Shown here: positions 35,109-42,963 of the stretch, piece after piece
Layout: each line of letters begins with the position of its first letter
Numbering within the stretch: position 1 is the first letter of the stretch
Source: Mariprofundus sp. UBA1536
GTDB taxonomy: Bacteria; Pseudomonadota; Zetaproteobacteria; Mariprofundales; Mariprofundaceae
Length of the DNA: 64,000 nt
Assembly (NCBI GenBank): GCA_002323245.1
Contig: DCPU01000011.1
Location: 1-64,000 of the forward strand
Reading direction: 5' to 3'
The notes under the pieces: model-generated
What the model saw: only the letters and a program-made list of their open reading frames with translations
Told to the model about the DNA's origin: nothing
Database searches by the model: none
Program-made: the position numbers and the translations under genes

Positions 35109-35698
35109 TTGCTCCCTAGGTGCTGCAACACAAAGCCCAATTCAAATCGCTCCGATTGTTTACCGCGCGGAATCACAAAAGGTGGTTGGTTCGCCCATTG
35201 CCAGCGAGTGTTATCAAATAGCGTACGCATATCCATAAGCTCGCAATGATACGGTGGCCCGCCTTGCACGCCAGTTTGCATCATCGAAAACAGCAATTTT
35301 CCGCTAAATTTAAGCCATTCCGAAAGCTTCTGCGCATAAGCCTCACGCTCATCGGGACGAATCGCGCATAAGCAAGTTTGCTCATAGACCACATCAAACT
35401 TGTGCTGCGCATCGTATGTAAAAATATCGCCACAAATCGTAGTGGCATACACACCTGCTTCAGCCAAACCTTGGTTTAAGGCTGCGATGGCAGATGGCGC
35501 AATATCAATAGCGGTAACGTTAAACCCCAGCTTGGCCAAGGCAATCACTTCATAACCACGGCCACAGCCTGGAATAAGAATACGTTGCGACTTATCAGCC
35601 AAATGTTCGGATGCTAACCACTGCGCCAATGCGGGGCTGGCTTGCCCCCTATCCCAGCCTGTTTGTTCAGCTTGATACATGCCTTCCCAATCGAGCAT
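35105..35698 (-). CDS. TPMT-family SAM-dependent methyltransferase
   Basis: A 197-residue methyltransferase of the thiopurine S-methyltransferase family: motif I ILIPGCGRGYEVIALAKLG, acidic loop VTAIDIAPSAI, and DVVYEQTCLCAIRPDER, all close to the family consensus. Bacterial members methylate small thiols, sulfide, selenium or tellurium compounds, which would fit the neighbouring rhodanese and peroxidase genes; that substrate is inference. ATG 35698 has AGAGG 5 bases upstream; GTG 35704 overlaps the preceding stop and is possible. Confidence 0.85.
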   Translation of the reverse strand: MLDWEGMYQAEQTGWDRGQASPALAQWLASEHLADKSQRILIPGCGRGYEVIALAKLGFNVTAIDIAPSAIAALNQGLAEAGVYATTICGDIFTYDAQHKFDVVYEQTCLCAIRPDEREAYAQKLSEWLKFSGKLLFSMMQTGVQGGPPYHCELMDMRTLFDNTRWQWANQPPFVIPRGKQSERFELGFVLQHLGSK

Positions 35699-35700
35699 AT

Positions 35701-36315
35701 TCACCTCTTCTTTAATGATTTTAGTGTTGGTACAAAGGCGGGCACTTCCTGCTGATATTGTAGATAATCAGGATGCTCAGCCAACAAACGTTTTTCTTCG
35801 AGTTTTGAGCCATAGACCATGTAAGCAGATACCACCAAGGTAAACGCTAAACCATTGTAGCTTTGTTCTGGAGATGCCAGCAAAAAGAGCATCAATCCAG
35901 CATACATCGGGTGACGCAAATAATTATAAATACCCGATACCACAAAAGGATCAGGGCTAAATTCAGATTTTTTAAGGCCTAAAAACACGGCTCCATCAAT
36001 GGGCAAAAGCGCAGCAAATGCAATAACTGCACCGAGCAATTGGGCTGCTATGAGTAGCCAAAATGTAAAACCTGAAGTGGCATAAAGCTGGGTATTTTCA
36101 AGGCTATAGATAAACCACAACCAACCCAGAGTAGTAAGTAACCCCAAAACGGAATACAACAAACGATAATGGTGAACCTGCATACCCATGGCATAAAACA
36201 TAGCCTTGCAGCGATGGGTTGCGGCGAGGCTATGAAAAATGGCAAAGCCGATCCCAGATAAGCCAATATAAACTGGGCCTATCCAGATCGCACTTTGCCA
36301 TTGTAATTCAGACAA
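35701..36315 (-). CDS. Membrane methyltransferase-like protein (ICMT/NnrU type)
   Basis: A 204-residue polytopic membrane protein with four or five helices and the C-terminal signature of isoprenylcysteine methyltransferase-like enzymes: YNYLRHPMYAGLML, KLEEKRLLAEHPDYLQY. These proteins use S-adenosylmethionine at the membrane, but bacterial substrates are mostly unknown. The only start in frame near the upstream gene is TTG 36315, without a clear ribosome-binding site, so the start is uncertain. It lies 16 bases after the peroxidase gene and overlaps the next one. Confidence 0.8.
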   Translation of the reverse strand: MSELQWQSAIWIGPVYIGLSGIGFAIFHSLAATHRCKAMFYAMGMQVHHYRLLYSVLGLLTTLGWLWFIYSLENTQLYATSGFTFWLLIAAQLLGAVIAFAALLPIDGAVFLGLKKSEFSPDPFVVSGIYNYLRHPMYAGLMLFLLASPEQSYNGLAFTLVVSAYMVYGSKLEEKRLLAEHPDYLQYQQEVPAFVPTLKSLKKR

Positions 36316-36331
36316 GTGTAAAAATTAAAGC

Positions 36332-37309
36332 TTAGTCTTTCCAATCCAAAGCTTTACCGGATGGACGTGGCAACACTGGGAAAACCACTTGTGGTGCTTC
36401 GCCAGTGAGTGTTTCCAAGAATGCTACGATATCGGCAACATCTTTCTTCGGAAGTTTGATGCCCAATTGCACTTCACCCATGGTTTCTACAGCTTCGGAT
36501 AATGTTGCTGCAGAGCCATCATGGAAATATGGGGCAGTCATGGCCACATTGCGCCACGATTGTACGCGGAACACATGATCATCACCTGCTTTACCTGACA
36601 CGGATTTCACGCCCGTATCTGTACCATATTGGAATTCAGCAAAATCATTGCTAGTGAATAGCGGGCCAGCATGGCAAGAGGTACAACCAACTTCAGCCAC
36701 TTTGAGCATACCGCGTTTGGCAGCTTTGCTGATATCACCTTTACCTTGTACAAACTTATCAAATGGTGCGTTTGGTGTAATCAAAGTGCGCTCAAAAGCG
36801 GCAATGGCTTTGGCCATATTGTCATAGTTCATGCTGTTTTTACCAAACACCGTTGAAAACTCAGCATCGTAACCAGCAGCAGTCAAACGTTTGATAACAT
36901 TGGCTTCAGAATCCATCGCCATTTCCACAGGATTCATCGGTGGGCCTTTGGCTTGGTCTTCAAGCAATGGTGCACGACCATCCCAGAACTGTTTGCTCCA
37001 GAAAGCAGAGTTCAACACTGTTGGCGCATTACGGCCACCACGTTGCCATTTGTGACCAATCGAGAATTTTTGATTGTCCACACCCCAAGTGCCAAGATTG
37101 TGGCACGAGTTACAAGAAAACTGACCGCTTTTTGAAAGCGCAGGTTCAAAATACAATTTCTTACCCAACTCCACTTTCGCCGCGGTTTGTGGGTTATCTG
37201 CTGGCACAGGCACTGCCGATGGCAACACACCCATACCCTCAGGAATTTCAGTGGCTAATGCTTGTGTGGTGAAACCAGCAAGAAAAGCGACAAATAATAG
37301 CTTCTTCAT
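36332..37309 (-). CDS. Diheme cytochrome c peroxidase
   Basis: A 325-residue periplasmic enzyme that reduces hydrogen peroxide with electrons from cytochrome c. A cleavable signal (MKKLLFVAFLAGFTTQALA) and two heme c sites (FSCNSCH at residues 64-70 and GCTSCH near 213) match the CcpA/MauG family; KVELGKKLYFEPALSKSG and FHDGSAATLSEAVE are further family segments. ATG 37309 has AAGGAG 6 bases upstream, so the TTG at 37324 is rejected. It heads a small unit with the methyltransferase-like genes, separated by 124 bases from the OsmC gene. Confidence 0.95.
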   Translation of the reverse strand: MKKLLFVAFLAGFTTQALATEIPEGMGVLPSAVPVPADNPQTAAKVELGKKLYFEPALSKSGQFSCNSCHNLGTWGVDNQKFSIGHKWQRGGRNAPTVLNSAFWSKQFWDGRAPLLEDQAKGPPMNPVEMAMDSEANVIKRLTAAGYDAEFSTVFGKNSMNYDNMAKAIAAFERTLITPNAPFDKFVQGKGDISKAAKRGMLKVAEVGCTSCHAGPLFTSNDFAEFQYGTDTGVKSVSGKAGDDHVFRVQSWRNVAMTAPYFHDGSAATLSEAVETMGEVQLGIKLPKKDVADIVAFLETLTGEAPQVVFPVLPRPSGKALDWKD

Positions 37310-37433
37310 TTTTTCTCCTTTCAAACGTCTTTAACATCAATGGTGTGAACCACAGCTTTGTATGATGGCGTAAATTAGGTCACTTCAGCTGCAAGTCCAC
37401 TTAAAATACGTTCATGAAAACTTCATCAAAAGG

Positions 37434-37826
37434 TTATTGATGGATAGAAATATTCACTGTCGGTGTTTCGGATAAGGTTGCATGAATCAAACAAGTTTTG
37501 GCTACGCGCTCTATCGCAGCGCGACGGTTTTCAGGCATTTCAGGCAAATAAATTTGAATATCAAATTGCTCCATATGTTTGGGCGTGCCGCCCACATTCC
37601 AATCAGCAGACACATACAAACCCGCAGTATCGATTTTGGCTTGCTCGCAATACCTTGACACATAAAAACCAATACAACTGGCCATGGAACCCGCCATGAT
37701 TTCTGGTGGCGTCATGCCTGCATCATCCCCACCATTATCCACGGGCTGATCCACGGTAATCTCGTGGGTACGGCAAGCGACAGTAAATTTTGCTCCGCCT
37801 TCGTAAATTGCTTTTAAACGCGCCAT
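37434..37826 (-). CDS. OsmC-family protein
   Basis: A 130-residue OsmC/Ohr-fold protein. The first conserved cysteine is in AGSMASCIGFYVSRYCEQA and the second in AKTCLIHATLSETP. The family reduces organic hydroperoxides or, in some members, persulfides. AAAGGAG precedes the ATG by 7 bases. It is 10 bases after the rhodanese gene, in line with a role in the redox/sulfur block. A 6-bp inverted repeat with 7-base loop (CATCAA/TTGATG, 37424-37442) overlaps its stop codon. Confidence 0.9.
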   Translation of the reverse strand: MARLKAIYEGGAKFTVACRTHEITVDQPVDNGGDDAGMTPPEIMAGSMASCIGFYVSRYCEQAKIDTAGLYVSADWNVGGTPKHMEQFDIQIYLPEMPENRRAAIERVAKTCLIHATLSETPTVNISIHQ

Positions 37827-37836
37827 GATAACTCCT

Positions 37837-38163
37837 TTAAGCTGCTGCTACGGGATATCCCATTTGCAGCCATGCGTGCATACCACCAGCCACATTGGTC
37901 ATTTCTTGGTTACGCTGCGCGCCCAGCCATGAAGCAGCTTGCGCAGAACGCCCCCCCGACAAACAAATAAAGTACACGGGTTTATCGTTGCCAATCTCTT
38001 CAGCGCGCATTGGTAACAGGTGCAATGGAATGTGTAACACACCTTCAACGTGGCATTGGTTGTACTCTTCAAGCGAGCGCACATCCACCAAACAAACATC
38101 ACGCTCATTCGCCGCTTTATCAACCCATAATGGGTAAATATCACTGACCATACATGTTTTCAT
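37837..38163 (-). CDS. Single-domain rhodanese
   Basis: A 108-residue sulfurtransferase with the active-site loop FICLSGGRSAQAAS; the cysteine carries the persulfide. CLVDVRSLEEYNQCHVEGVLHIP is the rhodanese CH2A region. No signal peptide, hence cytosolic. ATG 38163 with AAGGAG 9 bases upstream is preferred to TTG 38172. The active-site codons include a run of seven G (plus 37951-37957) that stays in frame. It lies 14 bases after the glutaredoxin-DUF302 gene. Confidence 0.92.
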   Translation of the reverse strand: MKTCMVSDIYPLWVDKAANERDVCLVDVRSLEEYNQCHVEGVLHIPLHLLPMRAEEIGNDKPVYFICLSGGRSAQAASWLGAQRNQEMTNVAGGMHAWLQMGYPVAAA

Positions 38164-38177
38164 CGAAACCAACTCCT

Positions 38178-38819
38178 TTATTTTGCCACAGCAGCTAAAG
38201 CTTGCTTCATCAAGCCATTCACTTGCATGGCCATTTCCAGCATGTCGTTACGACCCACCACTGAAAGCATTTGCATGGCATTCACCACAGCAACCTCTGT
38301 AGCTCCTGCATCATTAATACGCACCACCACATTACATGGAAGTAGCAGGCCTAAATCAGCTTCCATACCAATAGCGTGACCTGCAATTTTCGGGTTACAT
38401 GCGCCCAAAATCACATACGGCGCTCTATCCAAATCAATCTTCTTCTTCAACGTTTCAGCCACATCAATGCGCGTTAATATGCCAAAACCAACATCTTTAA
38501 GCGCTGCTGTAATGGCTTCTTCTGCTTCTTGCATATTGCCATCAAACTCAGCTGTAAAACCATACAAATTGCCATTCACAGCTGCACCAGCACCATAAGT
38601 CTGGCTCAAGTGGTCAATAATATCTTTGGAGTCTGTAAACACAGCATCGCCATCAACAAACACAGGCACAGATCCACCAGATAATGCTTTGATGGTTTCA
38701 AGATTATTGGCCTTGGTTAGCATTTCACAATCCACGCCAAAGGCATCCAAAGCACGAATCACACTTTGGCAATACGGGCACTTGGCCATGTAATACAATT
38801 TCGGAGTAGTTTTTGGCAT
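38178..38819 (-). CDS. Glutaredoxin-like / DUF302 fusion protein
   Basis: A 213-residue two-domain protein. Residues 1-75 are a glutaredoxin-like domain with the redox motif KCPYCQSV and the GGSVPVFVD cis-proline segment. Residues about 85-213 are a DUF302 domain (FGILTRIDVAETLKKKIDLD, YVILGACNPKIAGHAIGMEA, LLLPCNVVVR), a small heme- or ligand-binding-like fold of unknown role often found with sulfur and redox genes. ATG 38819 has GAGGAG 7 bases upstream. The fusion suggests that the DUF302 domain is reduced by or passes sulfur to a thiol partner; this is inference. Confidence 0.9.
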   Translation of the reverse strand: MPKTTPKLYYMAKCPYCQSVIRALDAFGVDCEMLTKANNLETIKALSGGSVPVFVDGDAVFTDSKDIIDHLSQTYGAGAAVNGNLYGFTAEFDGNMQEAEEAITAALKDVGFGILTRIDVAETLKKKIDLDRAPYVILGACNPKIAGHAIGMEADLGLLLPCNVVVRINDAGATEVAVVNAMQMLSVVGRNDMLEMAMQVNGLMKQALAAVAK

Positions 38820-38831
38820 CAATAATCTCCT

Positions 38832-39227
38832 CTATTTTTCAATCGGATAGTTGGCAGCCCGCCAGCCGCGCATACTTGCGCGCATATTATGCACTTTATC
38901 ATACCCTGCTTCGGTCAACATCTCTGCAGCGCGTGTAGAGCGCTTACCCGATTCGCAATAAACATATACATCCACATCTTTGGGCACTTCGTTCAAACGA
39001 CTGGCCAAAGTGTCCACTGAAATATTTTTGGCGGTAGGCACATGCCCAGAAGCATATTCACCCTCGGAACGTACATCGAGAATAAGCTTAGGAATGTTGT
39101 TCGACTCAAGCTGGGCCTGCACTTGATCCACAGTCACTTCCACAAAGCCCGATGGGGCAGTATTCATATCGCAGCCAGCAACAATCAAAACTGCTGCTAA
39201 AGCCATCACGAGTTTCAATGATTTCAT
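38832..39227 (-). CDS. Rhodanese lipoprotein
   Basis: A 131-residue rhodanese with a lipoprotein signal (MKSLKLVMALAAVLIVAGC, Cys19) and active site YVYCESGKRSTRAAEML. It should act in the periplasm, tethered to a membrane. ATG 39227 is chosen for AAGGAG 8 bases upstream and the clean signal; the frame is open 135 bases further upstream inside the neighbouring gene. It lies 10 bases after the membrane rhodanese. Confidence 0.92.
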   Translation of the reverse strand: MKSLKLVMALAAVLIVAGCDMNTAPSGFVEVTVDQVQAQLESNNIPKLILDVRSEGEYASGHVPTAKNISVDTLASRLNEVPKDVDVYVYCESGKRSTRAAEMLTEAGYDKVHNMRASMRGWRAANYPIEK

Positions 39228-39237
39228 CTGTCTCTCC

Positions 39238-39639
39238 TTAACGTTTGGTCGGCAAATTTGCAGCCATCCAGCTGCCCATGCCACCTGAAAAATTGTACAC
39301 AGGCTTATAACCTGCTTGACCAAAAGCACTTGCTGCAGATAAAGAGCGCATACCAGAAGCACAAATACAAATTACTGGCTTATCTTTGGGCACTTCATTC
39401 AACCGCTGCTTAACTTCATGCAACGGAATATGAATCGCCCCCGCAGCTTTGCCGCTTTTCCATTCACCCACAGTACGCACATCCACAAGTGTGTACGATT
39501 TATCTTTAAGCGCCTTAAAATCAGCCGCCGACATACTTTTAACACCAGCCATTTTCGGTTTCACCACCTTACCCCACACTATCCAGGCAATCAGCGCCAT
39601 GGTGAGTACCATCATTAAATTTTCTTGTATCCAAGCCAT
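39238..39639 (-). CDS. Membrane-anchored rhodanese
   Basis: A 133-residue rhodanese whose N-terminus is one membrane helix (about residues 7-25, MMVLTMALIAWIVWG) followed by the catalytic domain with VICICASGMRSLSAAS. The orientation cannot be fixed from sequence. AAGGA lies 8 bases before ATG 39639. It follows the DUF2892 gene by 12 bases. The pairing of DUF2892 and rhodanese is the same as in E. coli YgaP, where both parts are in one protein. Confidence 0.92.
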   Translation of the reverse strand: MAWIQENLMMVLTMALIAWIVWGKVVKPKMAGVKSMSAADFKALKDKSYTLVDVRTVGEWKSGKAAGAIHIPLHEVKQRLNEVPKDKPVICICASGMRSLSAASAFGQAGYKPVYNFSGGMGSWMAANLPTKR

Positions 39640-39651
39640 GATCAAATTCCT

Positions 39652-39882
39652 TTAGCAAGTTTTGCAAGCAGATGCTTCAGTTTTCAAACCCAATTTTTTC
39701 AAAATGGTCGCCATCAAACACCATTGCGAAAATCCGGATTGAAACAAATTCACGCCCACAAATAAAGTAAACCACAACCATGATGGCTCTGTTAATACTG
39801 TGCCGTTATAAACCGATGAAAGCACCACCGATAACATAATAAAAAATCCCGCTACAATGTGAATCACACGTTCTACTGTCAT
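39652..39882 (-). CDS. DUF2892 (YgaP transmembrane-type) protein
   Basis: A 76-residue protein starting MTVERVIHIVAGFFIMLSVVLSS, with two membrane helices around LFVGVNLFQSGFSQWCLMATILKKLG, the signature of the DUF2892/YgaP membrane domain, and ending in SACKTC. In E. coli the same domain is fused to a rhodanese; here the genes are separate but adjacent. It is the first gene after a TATAAT-containing, very AT-rich region and has GAAGG upstream of its ATG. Confidence 0.9.
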   Translation of the reverse strand: MTVERVIHIVAGFFIMLSVVLSSVYNGTVLTEPSWLWFTLFVGVNLFQSGFSQWCLMATILKKLGLKTEASACKTC

Positions 39883-39899
39883 GTTTTTACCTTCCTATT

Positions 39900-39938
39900 T
39901 AATATATTATAATTTAGTGAATTATTAGAGAAAAAAAT
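39900..39938 (-). promoter_or_regulatory. Candidate promoter/operator of the rhodanese operon
   Basis: The gap between arsR and the DUF2892 gene is very AT-rich. On the minus strand it contains TATAAT (39906-39911), overlapped by a 10-bp palindrome TAATATATTA (39900-39909), 18-24 bases before the start codon. The -35 region is poor. Short AT-rich palindromes over the -10 are typical operators of ArsR-family repressors, so this is a plausible site for the neighbouring regulator. Confidence 0.5.
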
Positions 39939-39957
39939 ATGCAAATATTATTTGCAT
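39939..39957 (-). terminator. Inverted repeat plus T-run after arsR
   Basis: ATGCAAATA and TATTTGCAT are perfect 9-bp arms around one base, overlapping the arsR stop codon. On the minus strand the repeat is followed directly by ATTTTTTT. This looks like an intrinsic terminator between arsR and the operon, although the stem is AT-rich and in RNA the loop would cost inner pairs; it could also be a DNA-binding site. Confidence 0.5.
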
Positions 39958-40250
39958 ACTTCCGGACAATAAATCCCTTGTAAGGCTGTAAGCAGGCTCT
40001 CAAATTCAGGGTTGGCAATGCTGTAATAAACCTGCTGCCCCCGCTTTTCAGAGTTAAGCACACCCATCAAGCGCATTTTTGACAAATGCTGGGATAGATT
40101 GGATTGCGATGTGCCTGTACGTTCGATCAAATCGTGTACACATAGCGGCCCATCCATCAAGCTACACAACACAGCCAAGCGCACTTCATGTGCTATCGCT
40201 TTGAGGCCTTCTGTTGCAAATGCAATTTTTTCTTGCGGTATCATTTCCAT
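39948..40250 (-). CDS. ArsR-family transcriptional regulator
   Basis: A 100-residue winged-helix repressor: EGLKAIAHEVRLAVLCSLMDG, recognition helix GTSQSNLSQHLSKMRLMGVL and wing SEKRGQQVYYSI. Cysteines at the start of helix 2 region (LCSL, PLCVHD) and in the tail (IYCPEVCK) could form a redox or persulfide switch as in SqrR/BigR-type members. That function is inferred from these cysteines and from the rhodanese/OsmC operon next to it. ATG 40250 follows AAGG by 9 bases. A TATAAT lies in the 44 bases upstream. Confidence 0.9.
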   Translation of the reverse strand: MEMIPQEKIAFATEGLKAIAHEVRLAVLCSLMDGPLCVHDLIERTGTSQSNLSQHLSKMRLMGVLNSEKRGQQVYYSIANPEFESLLTALQGIYCPEVCK

Positions 40251-40294
40251 AAGACGCACCTTAACTACAGTTTATTATATTAGCAATACATAAT

Positions 40295-41920
40295 TTATAT
40301 AGGGCGACTTGCAAACCTAGTGTCTCCGCAACATAAAATATTATCCCCTGCAAAAATCGTGGTATCAGCGCTGGGGTGCATCATCAATGTATGACCTCGC
40401 TTGATGGCCAAAACCACAAAGGGTTGGCCCAGTTGTACTTCTCCAGCCAATGATACAAGGTGATTTAAATCCACAGTGGCTGCCAAATCTAAGGCAGATA
40501 TCACTGATGGCGTTTGCTGGATATCCACTACCAGCTGCCATGTTTTAAGCTCGCGCACATTTTGAATGCGCAACAATTCTTCCACCAAATTACTCACTTC
40601 AACTTCAGCCAAATAGCGCAGTTGAGAAATGAATTGATACAACATCGGCGTTGATAATCTGGCCATCACCTCTTGGGCAACAATCTTATTGTTTTGCATC
40701 ACTTCATTGGCATTTATGGCCGTAAACAAAGCATCATTGGCGCGTATATTTTGCCTCGCAATAATAAATAAATCCGATTTCAGCTCTTTTGCAGTCATCA
40801 AAATGGAAAGGTTATCTGCATCATCGGATGTGGCAGCGACAATACCCACTGCTCGTTTGATTTGCGCCTCTAACAAGGTAACAGCCTCAGTGCCGCGCCC
40901 ACGCACGCTACCCTCGGGCGCACCCATTTCTTCGGGAACTTCGTCAATGACAAGCACCTCTAATCCATATTCTAAAAAAGCTTGGTAAAGCGTTTCACCA
41001 AGGCGACCAAAACCGCAGATAATCCATAAGCCTTGGGTATTCACTTCATTAAAGGCGCAATGCTCCCCATCTTCTTCAGTAAGCAATTCATGAAGCTGAT
41101 AATGTTTGGGGTAAAATAAATGTAGCACCATTTGCTGCACGAATATATCAAAAGGATTAATAAGGTAATCGGTGCCAAAGGATGCCATATTGGCTTCAAT
41201 ACCCTTATCTTCGACGCGGCAAGCTACTTCCAAATTTGGATTGAGCAGTTTGCAATTGATGGCAATTTTTAAGTTCACTTTATTATCATCAGTTACTGCC
41301 GCCACACCCTTACAGCATGGATGATTGATGCCTGCGCGAATCAAATGTTCCGATTGCGATGCATCCACAACCAATGCCGGCACATCCATGGCATGTTCTT
41401 CGATTTCAAGGGCATGAATGGCATTTTGGTCATTATCAATCACCACCACCTGTTGATGTTTTTGGGTAAAAGCATGTGCCAACAAATGACCTGTATCGCC
41501 ATAACCACAGACCAGAAAAAAAGGTGAGGTGATATGTTTCACTTGGCGACTAAACACGCTTTTTCGCAAGGCCATTTTAAAGGTTTGGTCTTGCATCAAA
41601 GTGAGGATGGTACCAAAAGCGTAGAGCCAAATAATCACCGTTGGGTAAATCATAAACGACACCCAAAGCCGCTGGGCTGATGTAAATGGATAAGGAATCT
41701 CACCAAAGCCAATGGTGGTTGCCATGTAGCTAACAAAATAAAAGGCATCCAGGAAACTCATAGACCAAGGCTTGCCCTGATCATCCACACCTGGAATCAA
41801 CACCAAACCCAGCACAGCAATGGCAAAAATGCTAATCACGGCAATCAATGGTGTGCGCATGCGTCTTAACACATACACAACAACTGTATCGGCAGACCGT
41901 GTTTTGCTAAATACGCTCAT
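40295..41920 (-). CDS. Two-RCK (TrkA-N) potassium-channel-type protein
   Basis: A 541-residue channel subunit. Residues about 20-110 form a two-helix pore unit with selectivity-filter-like ATTIGFGEIP. Two NAD-binding RCK/TrkA-N domains follow (FFLVCGYGDTGHLLAHAF and LWIICGFGRLGETLYQAF), ending in a TrkA-C-like part. This resembles bacterial Kch/MthK-type channels gated by ligand binding to RCK rings. The filter sequence (TIGFGE) is typical for K+. The gene starts 3 bases after the DUF6394 stop, so the two are one unit. Confidence 0.9.
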   Translation of the reverse strand: MSVFSKTRSADTVVVYVLRRMRTPLIAVISIFAIAVLGLVLIPGVDDQGKPWSMSFLDAFYFVSYMATTIGFGEIPYPFTSAQRLWVSFMIYPTVIIWLYAFGTILTLMQDQTFKMALRKSVFSRQVKHITSPFFLVCGYGDTGHLLAHAFTQKHQQVVVIDNDQNAIHALEIEEHAMDVPALVVDASQSEHLIRAGINHPCCKGVAAVTDDNKVNLKIAINCKLLNPNLEVACRVEDKGIEANMASFGTDYLINPFDIFVQQMVLHLFYPKHYQLHELLTEEDGEHCAFNEVNTQGLWIICGFGRLGETLYQAFLEYGLEVLVIDEVPEEMGAPEGSVRGRGTEAVTLLEAQIKRAVGIVAATSDDADNLSILMTAKELKSDLFIIARQNIRANDALFTAINANEVMQNNKIVAQEVMARLSTPMLYQFISQLRYLAEVEVSNLVEELLRIQNVRELKTWQLVVDIQQTPSVISALDLAATVDLNHLVSLAGEVQLGQPFVVLAIKRGHTLMMHPSADTTIFAGDNILCCGDTRFASRPI

Positions 41921-41923
41921 CAG

Positions 41924-42307
41924 TTATCTGCGAATAATTGACGCTTCAATCACCAGCAACACCACAGAAACCACATTCGCCAACAATGCGCCACCTGATA
42001 ACGAGACAATGGATGTGATGGCATGCACGCTCATCTGCGCTTCGGCGACATGTGCGGCATACGCCCAAACAATAGCCGCAGCAACCAAGCCCAAATCAGC
42101 TGCCAAGCTTGATGCCAGCATCAATGCCCCCAAATGAGAGCGCTCGCCAAACTTGAGTACTGTGGCAATCAAGCTGATCACAATAGCTGCATACAATTCA
42201 TAAATATTATGATGGTTGATATTTTCAATATCGCCCACAAAAAAACCGAAATTCAGCGTTAAAGAAAAAATGATAAAAAATCCAAAAAACACTTTGCTCA
42301 TATTCAT
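41924..42307 (-). CDS. DUF6394 family membrane protein
   Basis: About 127 residues with four membrane helices; NMSKVFFGFFIIFSLTLNFG, HHNIYELYAAIVISLIATVL and SIVSLSGGALLANVVSVVLL match what I remember of the DUF6394 family. Function is unknown. It is placed 3 bases ahead of the TrkA-type channel gene, hinting at a shared role in ion transport. Several ATG codons (42313, 42307, 42301) are possible starts; 42307 is a compromise. Confidence 0.78.
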   Translation of the reverse strand: MNMSKVFFGFFIIFSLTLNFGFFVGDIENINHHNIYELYAAIVISLIATVLKFGERSHLGALMLASSLAADLGLVAAAIVWAYAAHVAEAQMSVHAITSIVSLSGGALLANVVSVVLLVIEASIIRR

Positions 42308-42472
42308 AACCATCACCCACCACTTTCTAAGATTAAAAAGCTGTGAGCAGGTATGGTGCCAACATGCGTTGAAAAGCAGGGGGCAAGCACTCAAAGCAGC
42401 AATTCCCGTAAAAAGAAGTTAGCCTTGCGCCTTAGTAGCCATATCCCCCATTTTCAGCACCAAGGTGAATCT

Positions 42473-42649
42473 ATGTTTGTAAAAATTGATAAAAAAACAC
42501 ACGAAGAAACCATCATTAGCAGCACGGATATGACGTTGGTGTTGGAGCGTGATATTAAAGATAATCAAGTGGATGACACCCTCACCGAAATGGTCATCAG
42601 CGGCTACGAACACAAAGACAAAACCGCCATCTACCGATATAAAAAATAG
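42473..42649 (+). CDS. 58-residue protein, copy 1 of a tandem pair
   Basis: A small protein starting MFVKIDKKTHEETIISSTDM. It shares about half its residues, without gaps, with the next small gene: MFVK-DK-T-EE, MT-VL-RDI, VDDT, Y-H-D. It is charged, without a membrane segment, and ends in YRYKK. AAGGTG lies 6 bases before the ATG. No family recognised. Conservation between the copies supports both as real genes. Confidence 0.75.
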   Translation: MFVKIDKKTHEETIISSTDMTLVLERDIKDNQVDDTLTEMVISGYEHKDKTAIYRYKK

Positions 42650-42749
42650 CTAATATTCCCCTTAAAGGCCGCTACTCTTTTATCTTATCATGCATTTATG
42701 CTACGCCTAAAATCCTTGGCACAAGCCAAACAGTACAAATGGAGAGTAA

Positions 42750-42926
42750 ATGTTCGTAAAAACCGATAAAGATACGCAAGAAGAAGTCGCCATTAGCAAC
42801 AGCGAAATGACCAAGGTTCTCAAGCGTGATATCACCAGCAATCTGGTGGATGACACCATATCAGATATGACCATGGGTGCTTATATCCACCGCGACCAAG
42901 TCCCTTCCTATAAACATAAGCCTTAA
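42750..42926 (+). CDS. 58-residue protein, copy 2 of a tandem pair
   Basis: MFVKTDKDTQEEVAISNSEM begins a 58-residue protein that is the same length as copy 1 and aligns with it end to end; the central VDDT and the RDI motif are shared. GGAGAG precedes the ATG by 4 bases. The 100 bases between the copies hold no other gene. No function known. The copies look like an old duplication because about half of the residues differ. Confidence 0.75.
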   Translation: MFVKTDKDTQEEVAISNSEMTKVLKRDITSNLVDDTISDMTMGAYIHRDQVPSYKHKP

Positions 42927-42963
42927 CGCATGAACGCTTTGCCTAACAATTTGGAAACATCAT

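Noticed and set aside
37424..37442. CATCAA-N7-TTGATG as an FNR site
   Set aside because: The half-site orientation and spacing do not match TTGAT-N4-ATCAA, and it overlaps the OsmC stop codon rather than a promoter.
37951..37957. 7-G tract in the rhodanese active-site region as a further contingency tract
   Set aside because: The frame is intact on both sides and the sequence encodes the conserved SGGRS motif.
38832..39362. Extended 176-residue version of the rhodanese lipoprotein
   Set aside because: The extra N-terminus is the neighbouring gene read in another frame; the lipoprotein signal and AAGGAG define the start at 39227.
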